A stretch of DNA of 64,000 nucleotides from Bacteroides helcogenes P 36-108 (GTDB lineage: Bacteria > Bacteroidota > Bacteroidia > Bacteroidales > Bacteroidaceae). The DNA is taken from the NCBI RefSeq assembly GCF_000186225.1, contig NC_014933.1, forward strand, positions 2,914,001 through 2,978,000, in the 5' to 3' direction. A program made the position numbers and the translations under genes. The notes under the pieces are model-generated. The model was given only the letters and a program-made list of their open reading frames with translations, searched no databases and was not told the origin of the DNA. Numbering within the stretch: the stretch's first letter is position 1; each line of letters opens with the position of its first letter. Of the stretch, positions 1 to 8,513 are shown in pieces.

Positions 1-1
1 C

Positions 2-127
2 GAACGCAATCAATCCATCCTTCCGGAAGAGGCAACACACTTCGGTGATGCGGTCGATAAACGTATATGGACGAAGTATGGACACTTGCTCAGACAGGCC
101 TATGACTTTGTGGATGCACGTATCTGA
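2..127 (+). CDS. C-terminal fragment of an unknown protein (runs off the left edge)
   Basis: An open frame enters the window at base 2 and stops with TGA at 125-127, giving the last 41 residues of a protein (ends ...YDFVDARI). The fragment is charged and looks alpha-helical. I do not recognise the family. It lies upstream of the ArdC-like and RadC-like genes on the same strand, so it probably belongs to the left part of the same mobile element. The length and start of the full gene cannot be seen. Confidence 0.5.
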   Translation, partial: ERNQSILPEEATHFGDAVDKRIWTKYGHLLRQAYDFVDARI

Positions 128-412
128 TTGTCCTCATACACAGCCGCAAGCACAATCGCAAAGCTTATGGCAGGACTCGTAATACCTGCAATGATAATCG
201 CAGCACTTTAGATTAAAATACTATGTGCAAGACCGTCCGTGGAAGATTCTTTTTGTCATATTTCCTTATTTTTTGCGTTTCTTTTTGCGTTTTTGGATAG
301 GGCGCGGTAGGGAGAAACGTTCGTTTCCGCTTCCATTTTAATGGAAAGCAGGAATTATTCCTTATCGTTCAATAGGTTGCATTTTTTATAACATTTATTA
401 ACCAACATCCTA

Positions 413-481
413 ACACGTACAAAATCCGCACCGGAGAAAAAGATTTTCAGTCTGCTTCTCCGGTGCGGATTTTGTACGTGT
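413..481. terminator. Perfect 26-bp inverted repeat with a 17-base loop
   Basis: Arms 413-438 and 456-481 are exact reverse complements (core CCGCACCGGAGAA / TTCTCCGGTGCGG). The stem is long and GC-rich in its inner half, without a clean T tract on either side. It could end the upstream gene, end a leftward transcript from the promoter at 672-702, or be a recombination or replication site. The rest of 128-935 shows no convincing gene. Confidence 0.6.
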
Positions 482-671
482 CAGCGGTAGGAAGCAATGC
501 TTCCTTGCATTTGTCCGCATCCATGCAGGTCCCCCCGGTTTTTATCCACTTCAAGGAAGAACCGGGTAGATAGGTATAGTTTTCAACTATGTATTTCCGG
601 CCGTTTCCTTTTCTGATTGTCGCCCTTTATTTCTGTCCCCTATTGCCACGCAGTTTCGCTTTTTTGTGCTG

Positions 672-702
672 CAAAGGTAAATGTTGACGTCACCGGCTCA
701 AG
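672..702 (-). promoter_or_regulatory. Leftward Bacteroides-type promoter
   Basis: On the minus strand the sequence reads CTTG, 19 bases, TACCTTTG (-7 box at 672-679). This is close to the Bacteroides consensus TTTG-N19-21-TAnnTTTG. No protein gene follows leftward. A transcript from here would cross about 190 bases and reach the inverted repeat at 413-481, so a small RNA is possible. Confidence 0.4.
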
Positions 703-935
703 TTCAGGCTGGCGTTTCATAAAAAATCTCCACCCGTTGGGTCGTATTCAGGCCTTCGGTTTTCTGAAAAACTTGCTCTTGCTCCTTACAACACCTTTTG
801 ATGCAGCGTAAAAAAGGCGAAACATACCGCGTAGCGACAGGCGACGCAGAAAAAAAAAGCTCCAATCAGGGAAACAGCCAATTAGATAAGGCTCACACCC
901 GGAAGCTCAAGGTTCAACATAAAATTTGCAGCATT

Positions 936-1133
936 ATGAAAACATTCACTTACAAACAGGCTATCGAGGTTTTGAACAAGTATTTCAAAGGGTACAGGGT
1001 ACTCAAGAAGTTTGACGGCATCAGGGAACTAAGTATTCTTTTTCGGGATGCAAACGGCAAAAAGTGGGAACTGCTTTCAACGGCTGACCCCTATTTTCAG
1101 ACGGTAGAGGACTATGTAATCATTGAGGCATAA
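936..1133 (+). CDS. Small hypothetical protein of a Bacteroides mobile element
   Basis: A 65-residue protein beginning MKTFTYKQAI. The frame is open further upstream (to 798), but that extension is Lys/Gln/Ser-rich and looks like non-coding sequence, so I take the ATG at 936. The protein is small and mixed alpha/beta (FKGYRVLKKF, ELSILFRDA, KKWELLST). No known motif is visible. It lies 33 bases before the ArdC-N-like gene on the same strand and is probably cotranscribed with it. Confidence 0.55.
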   Translation: MKTFTYKQAIEVLNKYFKGYRVLKKFDGIRELSILFRDANGKKWELLSTADPYFQTVEDYVIIEA

Positions 1134-1166
1134 TATTTTAATACGTAAATTTTAACTCATAGAATT

Positions 1167-1559
1167 ATGAAAAAGGAAAGAGACGGGAAAAAAGAACATG
1201 AGGCGCGTCTTCTGAAAAGACAGCAGCTAAAAACATTATCGCAGTCTTTGGTCGCCCGTAGGGAATTGGGCGAATACATGGGAAACGAGGACGACACAGT
1301 AAACGGTCTGTTACGGTTTTACTACGCTTGTAAAGGATATACCAACCTAAAGACTTTTAAGGAGTGGAAAGAGACAGGTTATAGTGTCCGCAAAGGTGAA
1401 AAGGCGCTGTTGATATGGGGGAAGCCCATTGTGTCGAAATCGGAAAAGCAACGTATTGAGGAACAGAAAATGCAGGGTAAGGAAGAAGAAGCGAAAGAGG
1501 ATTTTTTTCCGTTGTGCTATCTTTTTGCGGAAAGCCAAGTGCACAAATCCAATGAATAG
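1167..1559 (+). CDS. ArdC N-terminal-domain-like (ssDNA-binding) protein
   Basis: A 130-residue basic protein. Residues about 45-85 carry a pattern typical of the N-terminal domain of ArdC antirestriction proteins (DUF1738-like): a Leu/Phe-rich helix, then FKEWKETGYSVRKGEKALLI followed by WGKP. After a charged linker the protein ends FFPLCYLFAESQV, which resembles the sequence that follows this domain in ArdC. The metallopeptidase-like half of full ArdC is absent, so this is a stand-alone ssDNA-binding module. ArdC-type proteins protect incoming DNA during conjugation. The neighbours (coiled-coil protein, RadC-like) fit a plasmid or ICE maintenance cluster. The anti-restriction role is inferred from the family. 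Confidence 0.65.
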   Translation: MKKERDGKKEHEARLLKRQQLKTLSQSLVARRELGEYMGNEDDTVNGLLRFYYACKGYTNLKTFKEWKETGYSVRKGEKALLIWGKPIVSKSEKQRIEEQKMQGKEEEAKEDFFPLCYLFAESQVHKSNE

Positions 1560-1612
1560 ATTAATCTCTATTATATAAATCATTAATTATTAATTTTTTA
1601 AATTTTAAAGAC

Positions 1613-2110
1613 ATGGAAAAAGAAGTAAAAACAATCGGTGAAGAAGTAGTTAAAGCAGTAGAGACAATGAAAGAAGCGGGTAAGGCGGAAAAAGAGGCTC
1701 CAAAAGAACAACCCGTGAAAGAGGAAAAGCCGACCGATACACCGGCCAAAGGTAAGAAAAGTGCAAAAAAGGATGAAGCGGCCAAATTGCAAGAGGAAAT
1801 AAACCGTAAAACGAAAGAATTGGAGAAATGTTTGGCCGAACTCGAAAGGAAAAAAGAGATTTCCCGCCAACGTACTGCATTCATCAACGCTATGGATAAG
1901 TTGGATGAAGCGACAGGAAAATTAAAAGAAGAAAATTCCTTTGAAACGCCCCTTTATAAATTGCGGTTTGTGGAAGCTTCGAGCTACGGCAACAATAGCG
2001 ACATCTTTACTATTTCCAACCGCTTTTTATTGGAGGAATTTACCAAGTTTATGAAAAAGAAAATCCAGTCGAAAATCGAAGAGTTGGAGCAGCTTTTAAT
2101 CAGTGAGTAA
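1613..2110 (+). CDS. Lys/Glu-rich coiled-coil protein
   Basis: A 165-residue protein. Residues 1-60 are low-complexity Lys/Glu/Ala/Pro (repeated KEE, PKEQP, AKGKK). Residues about 55-120 form a predicted coiled coil, and the C-terminus (EEFTKFMKKKIQSKIEELEQ) is helical. I recognise no enzymatic motif. It starts 54 bases after the ArdC-N-like gene and is followed by a strong hairpin at 2118-2147, so the two genes probably form one transcript. Function unknown. Confidence 0.6.
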   Translation: MEKEVKTIGEEVVKAVETMKEAGKAEKEAPKEQPVKEEKPTDTPAKGKKSAKKDEAAKLQEEINRKTKELEKCLAELERKKEISRQRTAFINAMDKLDEATGKLKEENSFETPLYKLRFVEASSYGNNSDIFTISNRFLLEEFTKFMKKKIQSKIEELEQLLISE

Positions 2111-2117
2111 TAAGTAT

Positions 2118-2147
2118 GAGATAGCCCGCTTTCGGGCGGGCTGTCTC
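2118..2147 (+). terminator. Terminator-like hairpin after the coiled-coil gene
   Basis: GC-rich stem AGCCCGC / GCGGGCT with a TTTCG-type loop, extended by GAGA/TCTC on the outside, eight bases after the stop codon. No long T tract follows (GATAAAAAATGA), so termination may be partial and radC may receive read-through. Confidence 0.6.
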
Positions 2148-2164
2148 TGATAAAAAATGAATGT

Positions 2165-2755
2165 ATGGAAACTTTGTTTGATAGTGCTTGCCGCTACATG
2201 AGCGATAACGAACTCATTTACGAAATAACCAACAATAAGAAAATTGTTACCGAGACGGAACAGCGTAATGGGGAATATGACCTGAATAATCTACTTTCTT
2301 CTTTGACGCCTGGGCGTAAAAAAGTGGCTACTGCCGCCATTGAATTATACAAGCGTCAGCAAAGCAAATATAACGGGCAGGGTATCATCCGTTGTAGTTT
2401 GGATATTCATGCGCTGATGCAGCCGTTTCTGTGGGATTTGCCGAACGAGGAACTTTGGGTACTGGCTTTAAACAATGCTTCACGACTGATTAAGAAAGTA
2501 CGGGTATCAGTCGGTGGAATAAGTCAGACGGCGGCAGATGTAAGGCTGATAATGCGTATATTGGTGGAAGCATCCGCAACGCAGTTCATTGTCGTACATA
2601 ACCATCCGAGTGGTAATAAACAGCCCAGCAGGGACGATAAGCATATAACGGAGAGAGTGAAAAAGGCGGGTGAGCTGTTTGATATTAGGTTGATAGATCA
2701 TATTATAATAGCTGGCGATACTTATTATAGCTTTGGCGATGAGGGGCTTTTATAG
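2165..2755 (+). CDS. radC: RadC-like JAB-domain protein
   Basis: A 196-residue protein with a complete JAMM-type metal motif: H145-x-H147, seven residues, S155-x2-D158 (HNHPSGNKQPSRDD), preceded by the RadC-type strand RILVEASATQFIVV. The helix-hairpin-helix region of chromosomal RadC is missing; residues 1-70 are instead a helical segment typical of the RadC copies carried on Bacteroides plasmids, ICEs and phages. Chromosomal RadC was once called a DNA-repair protein, but its biochemical role is unsettled. Here it marks the mobile element's maintenance module. A perfect inverted repeat follows at 2776-2819. Confidence 0.85.
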   Translation: METLFDSACRYMSDNELIYEITNNKKIVTETEQRNGEYDLNNLLSSLTPGRKKVATAAIELYKRQQSKYNGQGIIRCSLDIHALMQPFLWDLPNEELWVLALNNASRLIKKVRVSVGGISQTAADVRLIMRILVEASATQFIVVHNHPSGNKQPSRDDKHITERVKKAGELFDIRLIDHIIIAGDTYYSFGDEGLL

Positions 2756-2775
2756 GCAGACGGGTGCTGGGGGAG

Positions 2776-2819
2776 CACCCTCTGCCGTTTGCTCGCACAC
2801 TCACAAACGGCAGAGGGTG
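2776..2819 (+). terminator. Perfect 15-bp inverted repeat after radC
   Basis: Arms CACCCTCTGCCGTTT (2776-2790) and AAACGGCAGAGGGTG (2805-2819) with a 14-base loop. It separates radC from the phage operon and is a likely terminator, although no T tract follows. Confidence 0.6.
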
Positions 2820-2874
2820 TAAAGAGGTATTTTTTGTTTTCCGTTCCTTCAACCACGGAGGGGATTTTTTGTCC

Positions 2875-2905
2875 TATGACAGCGGATGGGGAGATTTTAT
2901 CTTTG
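2875..2905 (+). promoter_or_regulatory. Promoter of the phage lysis/structural operon
   Basis: TATG, 19 bases, TATCTTTG (-7 box 2898-2905): a full Bacteroides -7 box with a three-of-four match at -33. It lies 15 bases before the ATG of the holin gene at 2921 and after the inverted repeat at 2776-2819. The leader would be only about 10 bases. Confidence 0.55.
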
Positions 2906-2920
2906 TGGCAAAAAATATAT

Positions 2921-3481
2921 ATGATACGTATTATTACAAGATTTATCGGCACTTATGGGTACGATTCCCTGAAAGAATTTTTTCTTTCCTTAGCTCCCAG
3001 TTTTAAATACAACCTGCAATTTCCGGCAATATCCCTTAGTGCCGTAACGGCAGTAATCAGTGAATGGATAGGAATCACCCCTTTTCTGGCAACGGCCATG
3101 CTCGTGGCGATTGTATCGGAAATGTGGACGGGAATCCGGGCAAGCAGGGCGCAAGGTATAGGATTTGAATCGTTCCGCTTTTCCCGTTGTATTATTAAAT
3201 TATGCATCTGGCTGATCATCATTTACATCATCCATTCATTCTATTTGGAAAGCAGGTCTGATAAGGAGGAGAATATTGTTATGATGCTTTCCACTCTCTT
3301 CTTTTCCATAGTCAAGGTATTTGTCATGACATGGTTCTGTGTGGAACATGTCACAAGCATATTGGAAAACCTGGCGGTTATTGACGGAAAACCGAAAGAT
3401 GCCTTGATTAAGAAGGTCAAAGCTTTATGGATGGCAATTACTGACAGATTAAAAAGGAAAGTCGATGAAACAGGACGCTAA
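2921..3481 (+). CDS. Phage holin-like membrane protein
   Basis: A 186-residue protein with about four hydrophobic segments: LQFPAISLSAVTAVI, TPFLATAMLVAIVSE, IIKLCIWLIIIYIIHSFYL and MLSTLFFSIVKVFVMTW. The sequence MLVAIVSEMWTGIRASRAQG, with an acidic residue in a helix followed by W-T-G-I, resembles the phage holin family found in Bacteroides prophages. The open frame extends to 2789, but the ATG at 2921 lies just after the promoter and removes a non-conserved leader. It overlaps the next gene by 17 bases. It is expected to make holes in the inner membrane for the lysozyme at 12,922, far away in the same module. Confidence 0.65.
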   Translation: MIRIITRFIGTYGYDSLKEFFLSLAPSFKYNLQFPAISLSAVTAVISEWIGITPFLATAMLVAIVSEMWTGIRASRAQGIGFESFRFSRCIIKLCIWLIIIYIIHSFYLESRSDKEENIVMMLSTLFFSIVKVFVMTWFCVEHVTSILENLAVIDGKPKDALIKKVKALWMAITDRLKRKVDETGR

Positions 3482-3965
3482 ATATTTGTTGTGTTGTGCT
3501 GTTATAGCATTAACCTCCGCATGGTGCGGTTATTGGTACGGCTCACGTTCCCGAAGTATTGTACGTATGCCCGAAACCATCCGCATACATGATACGATAT
3601 ATGCTGATATTCCACAGCCGGAAGTGATTATCCGGGAGGTTCCTTCAGAAATAGATACGGCCGCTATATTGACCGATTATTTCTCTGAAAGACATTATCT
3701 TGATACAGTCATTGAGCGCCCTTATCTGCATGTGGAACTGGCTGACGTAATATCCCGCAATTCATTACTTGAACGTAGGGTTATCCTGGATTACAGGCAA
3801 CCTGTCATTCATGACAATGCACTGGTATTGGGCATGGATATCAGCCATTCATGGTATTTACTGACCGCAGGCTACCGGCACAAATCATGGGTGTTCAGGA
3901 CGGGGTATGATTTCTATAATAAATCCCTGGTGGTAGGAATCTCTAAAGATTTATGGAAATGGTAG
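3465..3965 (+). CDS. Membrane-anchored phage protein, possibly spanin-like (DUF6808-like)
   Basis: A 166-residue protein with an N-terminal membrane anchor (residues 7-27, YLLCCAVIALTSAWCGYWYG), then a periplasmic-looking domain with IRIHDTIYADIPQPEVIIRE and a C-terminal beta-rich part (LVLGMDISHSWYLLTAGYRH). It overlaps the holin gene by 17 bases. Proteins with this layout follow the holin in many Bacteroides phages and are called DUF6808-like, as far as I recall. A role in envelope disruption is inferred from position and topology only. Confidence 0.55.
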   Translation: MKQDAKYLLCCAVIALTSAWCGYWYGSRSRSIVRMPETIRIHDTIYADIPQPEVIIREVPSEIDTAAILTDYFSERHYLDTVIERPYLHVELADVISRNSLLERRVILDYRQPVIHDNALVLGMDISHSWYLLTAGYRHKSWVFRTGYDFYNKSLVVGISKDLWKW

Positions 3966-5035
3966 TCAACCTTATCAATAATGCGTATTGTTTTTCATCC
4001 GATATGGAAGATATCCGTATTACGGAGATTCGGGAAAAACTGAATGTTAGGATGACGGTTAACGGGCAGGAGGCACTTTCGGAAATATATTATCCTGATA
4101 CTGGTAATGCCGTCACTATTTGCGATCCAAGTGACATAATCAATGAATATTTCATCCATCCGGAACTCGGTGGGAATGACGAAAGGATCTCCTTGCCTCC
4201 CATAATGGTACGTCTGAACTTTTCAGACAATCAATCGAGCGTCGATTATACTTTATATGTGTTCTACTCAAGATATCGTGTTTCTTTTGAACCATTGACA
4301 GATTTCATATTCTATTCCCGATATAAAATCAAATACATAAGGCAAAACAGCATTGATTACCTTTCATTCTTTGTCTCTGAAAAGACAAGAGTATTCTTGG
4401 ATATTATTTATCTGGAATCCGGTGTCAGTATCAAGAAAACTGTCCGGCTGTCACTTCCTGAATCCAACCGCATGGTAGCATACAATATGAGTCTGGTCAA
4501 AATAAGCAGTTTGTCAGATATTCATTACGAAAAGATCATATCCTATGATGCGCGTATTACCAATGGGGCATTGGCCGATCTTGTAAGGTATGTTATTGAC
4601 AGACAAGATCACCGTGAAATGCATCAGTTCCTGTATTACAACGTATTTGGCCTTCCGGAATCGGTCGCTTTTTCAGGGCTGGTACAGCATAGCCCAGAGC
4701 TGGAAGGGGATATGGCGGATATGATGAAGCGCAGAAGGAGGTATCGTCCGTTTTTCAATGATCTGCGCACCGTCAATACCGGATATCTTGACGAAAATAA
4801 ATACAAGGCGGTGATAGACATGCTGACCTCGCCGGTACAGTGCTGGTATGATACTCCTTCGCTCCCAATGGAGATTTATATAAAGGATATTGATTTTACT
4901 CACACCAGGATGGGCAATCAAAGGGTGAACGTAAATTTCACATTCTCTCCTGCAAACAGGAAACACCAGGTGTTTAACAGGTATTCATTTGGAGGTGGAA
5001 TTTTCGATTACACATTTGACAGAACGTTCGAATGA
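3953..5035 (+). CDS. Beta-rich phage structural protein, probably tail-associated
   Basis: A 360-residue protein with no motif I recognise. The N-terminal half is rich in beta strands (VDYTLYVFYSRYRVSFEP, KTRVFLDIIYLESGVSIKKT). The C-terminus (PMEIYIKDIDFTHTRMGNQR) is also strand-like. It has no signal peptide or membrane segment. It overlaps the previous gene by 13 bases and precedes the portal-like gene. Some strand patterns recall the tail-hub protein at 17,816 (sugar-tongs or distal-tail-like folds), but this is weak. Structural role inferred from context. Confidence 0.5.
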   Translation: MEMVVNLINNAYCFSSDMEDIRITEIREKLNVRMTVNGQEALSEIYYPDTGNAVTICDPSDIINEYFIHPELGGNDERISLPPIMVRLNFSDNQSSVDYTLYVFYSRYRVSFEPLTDFIFYSRYKIKYIRQNSIDYLSFFVSEKTRVFLDIIYLESGVSIKKTVRLSLPESNRMVAYNMSLVKISSLSDIHYEKIISYDARITNGALADLVRYVIDRQDHREMHQFLYYNVFGLPESVAFSGLVQHSPELEGDMADMMKRRRRYRPFFNDLRTVNTGYLDENKYKAVIDMLTSPVQCWYDTPSLPMEIYIKDIDFTHTRMGNQRVNVNFTFSPANRKHQVFNRYSFGGGIFDYTFDRTFE

Positions 5036-5054
5036 CATGATTAATTAATATACA

Positions 5055-5333
5055 ATGGAAACAATACGCAGAAATTTAGCTTTGGCCGATATGGATATCC
5101 GAACGGATGAGCACGGGCATCGACGTCTCTTTTCAATAAAATTCGTCAGCAAGGAAGGAAAGCTCTACTTCATTCCCCAAGCTTATGCTTGTGGTGCTGG
5201 ACGTATGAACATGAAAGAGTACCAACTTCGTGGTGTGCAGCCATGTGACTGTAACGGAAATCCCGAAGGACATCCCTACCCCGTCGATATCGACCTGATT
5301 ATGGAATATAACAAAATGAAAATCACGTTCTAA
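5055..5333 (+). CDS. Small hypothetical phage protein
   Basis: A 92-residue protein: METIRRNLALADMDIRTDEH..., then a strand-rich part FSIKFVSKEGKLYFIPQAYA and a Cys-containing loop VQPCDCNGNPEGHPYPVDID. Its stop codon overlaps the ATG of the portal-like gene (TAATG), showing translational coupling. No family recognised. It is possibly a head or neck accessory protein. Confidence 0.55.
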   Translation: METIRRNLALADMDIRTDEHGHRRLFSIKFVSKEGKLYFIPQAYACGAGRMNMKEYQLRGVQPCDCNGNPEGHPYPVDIDLIMEYNKMKITF

Positions 5334-6688
5334 TGAACATACTCTTTAATCCGAAAGGCATACCGTTGCTAATGCATTCCACCTATATCTTTGGTGAAAC
5401 GACGGGAATGCCACAGAATGAAATGAAAGAACGTTCCAGGATTCTGGCGCCGAATAGCTTGTCGAATGTCACTTATATTGATATCGGTGGGGTAAAAGTA
5501 CGACCTTGGGGTGAAAGTAATGACTTCCCGCAAAAAGCGGCCGAGGAAATCGGGAATACCAGCGTGCTCAATACCGGCCTGAAATTTCTCCGTAATTTGA
5601 CACTTGGCCAAGGAATTTATCCTTGTACAGTGAATGGCTATGATGATGATGGCAACGAAATTCTGAAACCTGTAGCGGATAGTCGGGTACACTCCTTCGT
5701 TGCGTCACGCATTGTGAGGCGCTACATGGAGAAAACATTGCGCGATTATCTGAAGTTCGGCAATGGGGCCGTTCAGTTCGTTCCTTCCGCAACCGGAAAA
5801 TCCTTTGCGGGGATCAATCCGGTCAATGCTCTTTATCGCCGGTATTCCGAAATAGATGAGTATGGGGCATGCAAGTGCATTGTCTCCGGTTATTGGCCGC
5901 AACGTCCCGATAGAGGGCAATACACGGTACTGGATGTACTGTCTGAATATGATCCGCAGATGCATGCCGAGACACTGAAGTTCGCCGGTACGATGAAGAA
6001 TGGCTTTATCATGCCGGTACGGGATAGTTGGAGCAATGATGACCTGTATGGCATGCCGGTCTGGTGGCCGGCCTACGTTTGCGGATGGGTGGAGATAGCA
6101 CATCTCATACCTTCCTTTTTGAAAAAAGCCTACAAGAATCAGATCACTTGGAAGTGGCATGTGCAGATACCATATAGCTTTTGGGAGAAGAAATATCCGT
6201 CCAAGGATTTTTCCCCGAAAGATCGCGAAGCAGCCATTCAAAAGTATATGGATTCAATGGAAATGAATCTGTGCGGACCGGAGAATGCGGAGAAACCAAT
6301 TTTCTCACATTATGCGGTTAATGAAATGAACGGTAGAATTGAGGAGGAGTGGAAAATCAAACCGCTTGAGAACAAATACCAAGGTAGCGACAACCTTCCG
6401 GTATCGGCAGCAGCTAACTCTGAAATACTGTTTGCCTTGATGGTCAATCCGAATGTTTTGGGAGCCGGTATGCCAGGCGGTACTTATGCGGGAAACCAAG
6501 GAGGTTCCAATATTCGTGAGGCCTTTCTGGTTAATATTGCCAACGCATGGATTGACAGGCAAAACATCCTGGATCCTGTTGAACTTTACATCAAAATGAA
6601 CGGCATGCCGGAATGTGAACTGCGATTTCGTAATACGATCTTGGTGACTCTTGATAGCGGTAGTGGTACACAAAAAAAAATAAGCTAA
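5333..6688 (+). CDS. Phage portal-like protein
   Basis: A 451-residue protein. The central region has portal-type features: a helix TLRDYLKFGNGAVQFVP resembling the stem-entry part of HK97/SPP1-type portals, and a C-terminal region SEILFALMVNPNVLGAGMPG with a Gly-rich loop, then REAFLVNIANAWIDRQNILD and PVELYIKMNG. In HK97-type portals the same place holds the 'FGVPP..LG' loop and the long helix. The portal would form the dodecameric ring linking head and tail. It is coupled by TAATG overlaps on both sides. No terminase gene lies upstream, which is unusual. The assignment rests on fold-like patterns and position. Confidence 0.55.
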   Translation: MNILFNPKGIPLLMHSTYIFGETTGMPQNEMKERSRILAPNSLSNVTYIDIGGVKVRPWGESNDFPQKAAEEIGNTSVLNTGLKFLRNLTLGQGIYPCTVNGYDDDGNEILKPVADSRVHSFVASRIVRRYMEKTLRDYLKFGNGAVQFVPSATGKSFAGINPVNALYRRYSEIDEYGACKCIVSGYWPQRPDRGQYTVLDVLSEYDPQMHAETLKFAGTMKNGFIMPVRDSWSNDDLYGMPVWWPAYVCGWVEIAHLIPSFLKKAYKNQITWKWHVQIPYSFWEKKYPSKDFSPKDREAAIQKYMDSMEMNLCGPENAEKPIFSHYAVNEMNGRIEEEWKIKPLENKYQGSDNLPVSAAANSEILFALMVNPNVLGAGMPGGTYAGNQGGSNIREAFLVNIANAWIDRQNILDPVELYIKMNGMPECELRFRNTILVTLDSGSGTQKKIS

Positions 6689-7719
6689 TGATATTCAGTG
6701 CAGAAAAATGGAATAAGGGTGCTGAACTAAAGGCACTGATGAAAGTTAATACCGCCATCTCGTTCGAGATGATGGAAGCACCGCTTAGGAATGCCTTCCG
6801 GCAATTCTTATTCCCTCTATTGGGCGAAACAATGGCGGAAAAAGTGGTAGAAATATATAAAGCCCTCCCGGTTCCCGGTACATTGGAAAAAGACCATGAG
6901 AAAGCCGACGGACGGGAGAAGCTGGATGCACGGCTGCTTGAACTTTGCCAAAGAGCAAATGCGAATCTGGCATTCTGGAATGATTTCGATGAAATCAGTG
7001 TCCGGATTACAGATGCGGGATTTCAGCGTCAGAAATCTAAGGAGGATGATTTTCAACAAGTATATAAATACCAGGAGGATAACCTTCGCATGTCCTTCCG
7101 GAATAAAGGTTTCAATGCTTTGGATGAACTGCTGGAATTCTTGTACGTACATATTGGGGAATATCCGTATTTTGCTCATTCAAAGGCTTATCTGGATCGG
7201 AAATCTTCCATTGTCCGCAATACGGCCGATGTTAATGATGTTTGCTTCATTAATGGCAGCCGTATCATTTTCCTCCGCTTGCAACCGCATTTGAAGTTTG
7301 TGGAGGAGATGCTGTTGCAACCGGCTATCGGTGAAGGGCTATACAGACGGATGATTACCTTTTTGGCTGATACTCCTAATGATGTGGAACTTTGCAGAAA
7401 TGTGGAAAGGTTGCGCATTTCATGCGCCCGTTACATTGTGGCAATGGCGGTCAGACGTTTACTGATGGAAACCGGCAGTATCACTGATCGGGGATTATAT
7501 TTTACCACTGTACAACCGGGTGAAAAAGGCAATGAACGCAGAGAACCGGTCGAGGCGGAACGCATAGCCGTACAGATACAGAACCTGAAAGCGGATGCCG
7601 ATATGTACATGACAGCTTTGCTTCGGATTGTCAATGAGTGTTTCTCCGAATTCTATGTCGGTGATCCCAGACGGATATTTGATCGGGATAATGACCATAA
7701 ACATACTTTTTGGACATGA
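6688..7719 (+). CDS. Phage head-tail connector-like protein (possibly DUF6712)
   Basis: A 343-residue mostly helical protein (FEMMEAPLRNAFRQFLFPLL, LLELCQRANANLAFWNDFDE, ISCARYIVAMAVRRLLMETG). The pattern of repeated helices with LAFW and YLR-type turns recalls proteins annotated DUF6712 in Bacteroides prophages. Its start overlaps the portal stop (TAATG), and the next gene overlaps its stop (ATGA). By position it is a candidate adaptor or connector. Moderate confidence that it is a phage structural protein, low for the exact role. Confidence 0.5.
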   Translation: MIFSAEKWNKGAELKALMKVNTAISFEMMEAPLRNAFRQFLFPLLGETMAEKVVEIYKALPVPGTLEKDHEKADGREKLDARLLELCQRANANLAFWNDFDEISVRITDAGFQRQKSKEDDFQQVYKYQEDNLRMSFRNKGFNALDELLEFLYVHIGEYPYFAHSKAYLDRKSSIVRNTADVNDVCFINGSRIIFLRLQPHLKFVEEMLLQPAIGEGLYRRMITFLADTPNDVELCRNVERLRISCARYIVAMAVRRLLMETGSITDRGLYFTTVQPGEKGNERREPVEAERIAVQIQNLKADADMYMTALLRIVNECFSEFYVGDPRRIFDRDNDHKHTFWT

Positions 7720-8513
7720 AACACCTCCGTATATCATATAGAAACTTCTGCATCAGACACGAAATCATACGCCTGGTTCCACAGACATGGGCGGAACTCT
7801 CACCTTGTCAGTTCTTGCTTGTGTCACGGTTTTATTTGCAGGAAATCAATGACTTTGAATTTATTAGGGAATTTTATTCTTTACCTTCCAATGCAAGATT
7901 TGATGATTATTATATATATCACCTGAGTGAACTGATAGGGTTTATCAGTGACTGTCGCACACGGATGGATCATTTTATCCTGCCTCAAGTGAAAGGATTG
8001 AAAGCGCCGGGAGAACGCCTGAAAGGAATGTGTCTCGAACATTTCATGCATGTGGACACAGCTTTCAACCGTTATGCAAGTAACGGCAGGGATGTTTCAT
8101 TGGACACTTTTGTGTCAATGTTGTATATGAAAAACAATGAATACATTGTCCTACCGTCAAATGGGAAAAACAGCTTATTTAGTAAATGGAGGCCGTTGAT
8201 TCTGCAAAAACGCGTGCAAGAAGTGGCTAAGATTGACAAGCACGTAAAGTATGCTATATTCCTGAATTATGTTTTTGTAAAAAGATGGCTCTCCAAAGCA
8301 TTCCCTTTCCTGTTCCCGTTGAACGGTGAAGCAGAATCACCGAAAGGGAAGAAAAATAAAACCGTTTCCTCTTCGGTCAACTGGCTTGAGATCTTCGACG
8401 CATTTGTCGGTGATGATGTGGCCGTAATGGAAAAATATCAGGCAATGCCCGTAACAACGGCATTCCGCCTGCTGAATAAAAGAATTCGTGATGCTCAAAA
8501 ACAGAAGAAATGA
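7716..8513 (+). CDS. Hypothetical phage protein
   Basis: A 265-residue protein. I use the ATG at 7716, which forms an ATGA overlap with the previous stop, rather than the TTG at 7710. It is rich in aromatic residues (FYLQEINDFEFIREFYSLPS), has a Lys-rich linker (PKGKKNKT) and ends in a compact helical segment (WLEIFDAFVGDDVAVMEKYQ) followed by a basic tail. Such a C-terminus resembles small tail-assembly factors, but no motif is decisive. It overlaps the next gene by ATGA. Confidence 0.5.
   Translation: MKHLRISYRNFCIRHEIIRLVPQTWAELSPCQFLLVSRFYLQEINDFEFIREFYSLPSNARFDDYYIYHLSELIGFISDCRTRMDHFILPQVKGLKAPGERLKGMCLEHFMHVDTAFNRYASNGRDVSLDTFVSMLYMKNNEYIVLPSNGKNSLFSKWRPLILQKRVQEVAKIDKHVKYAIFLNYVFVKRWLSKAFPFLFPLNGEAESPKGKKNKTVSSSVNWLEIFDAFVGDDVAVMEKYQAMPVTTAFRLLNKRIRDAQKQKK

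Noticed and set aside
315..324. AAACGTTCGT, matching the Mpi-site core
   Set aside because: Only one copy; no inverted partner or promoter segment nearby, so an invertible element is not supported here.
617..811. 64-codon ORF on the plus strand
   Set aside because: The sequence lacks protein-like composition, overlaps a minus-strand promoter and has no conserved features; it looks like chance.
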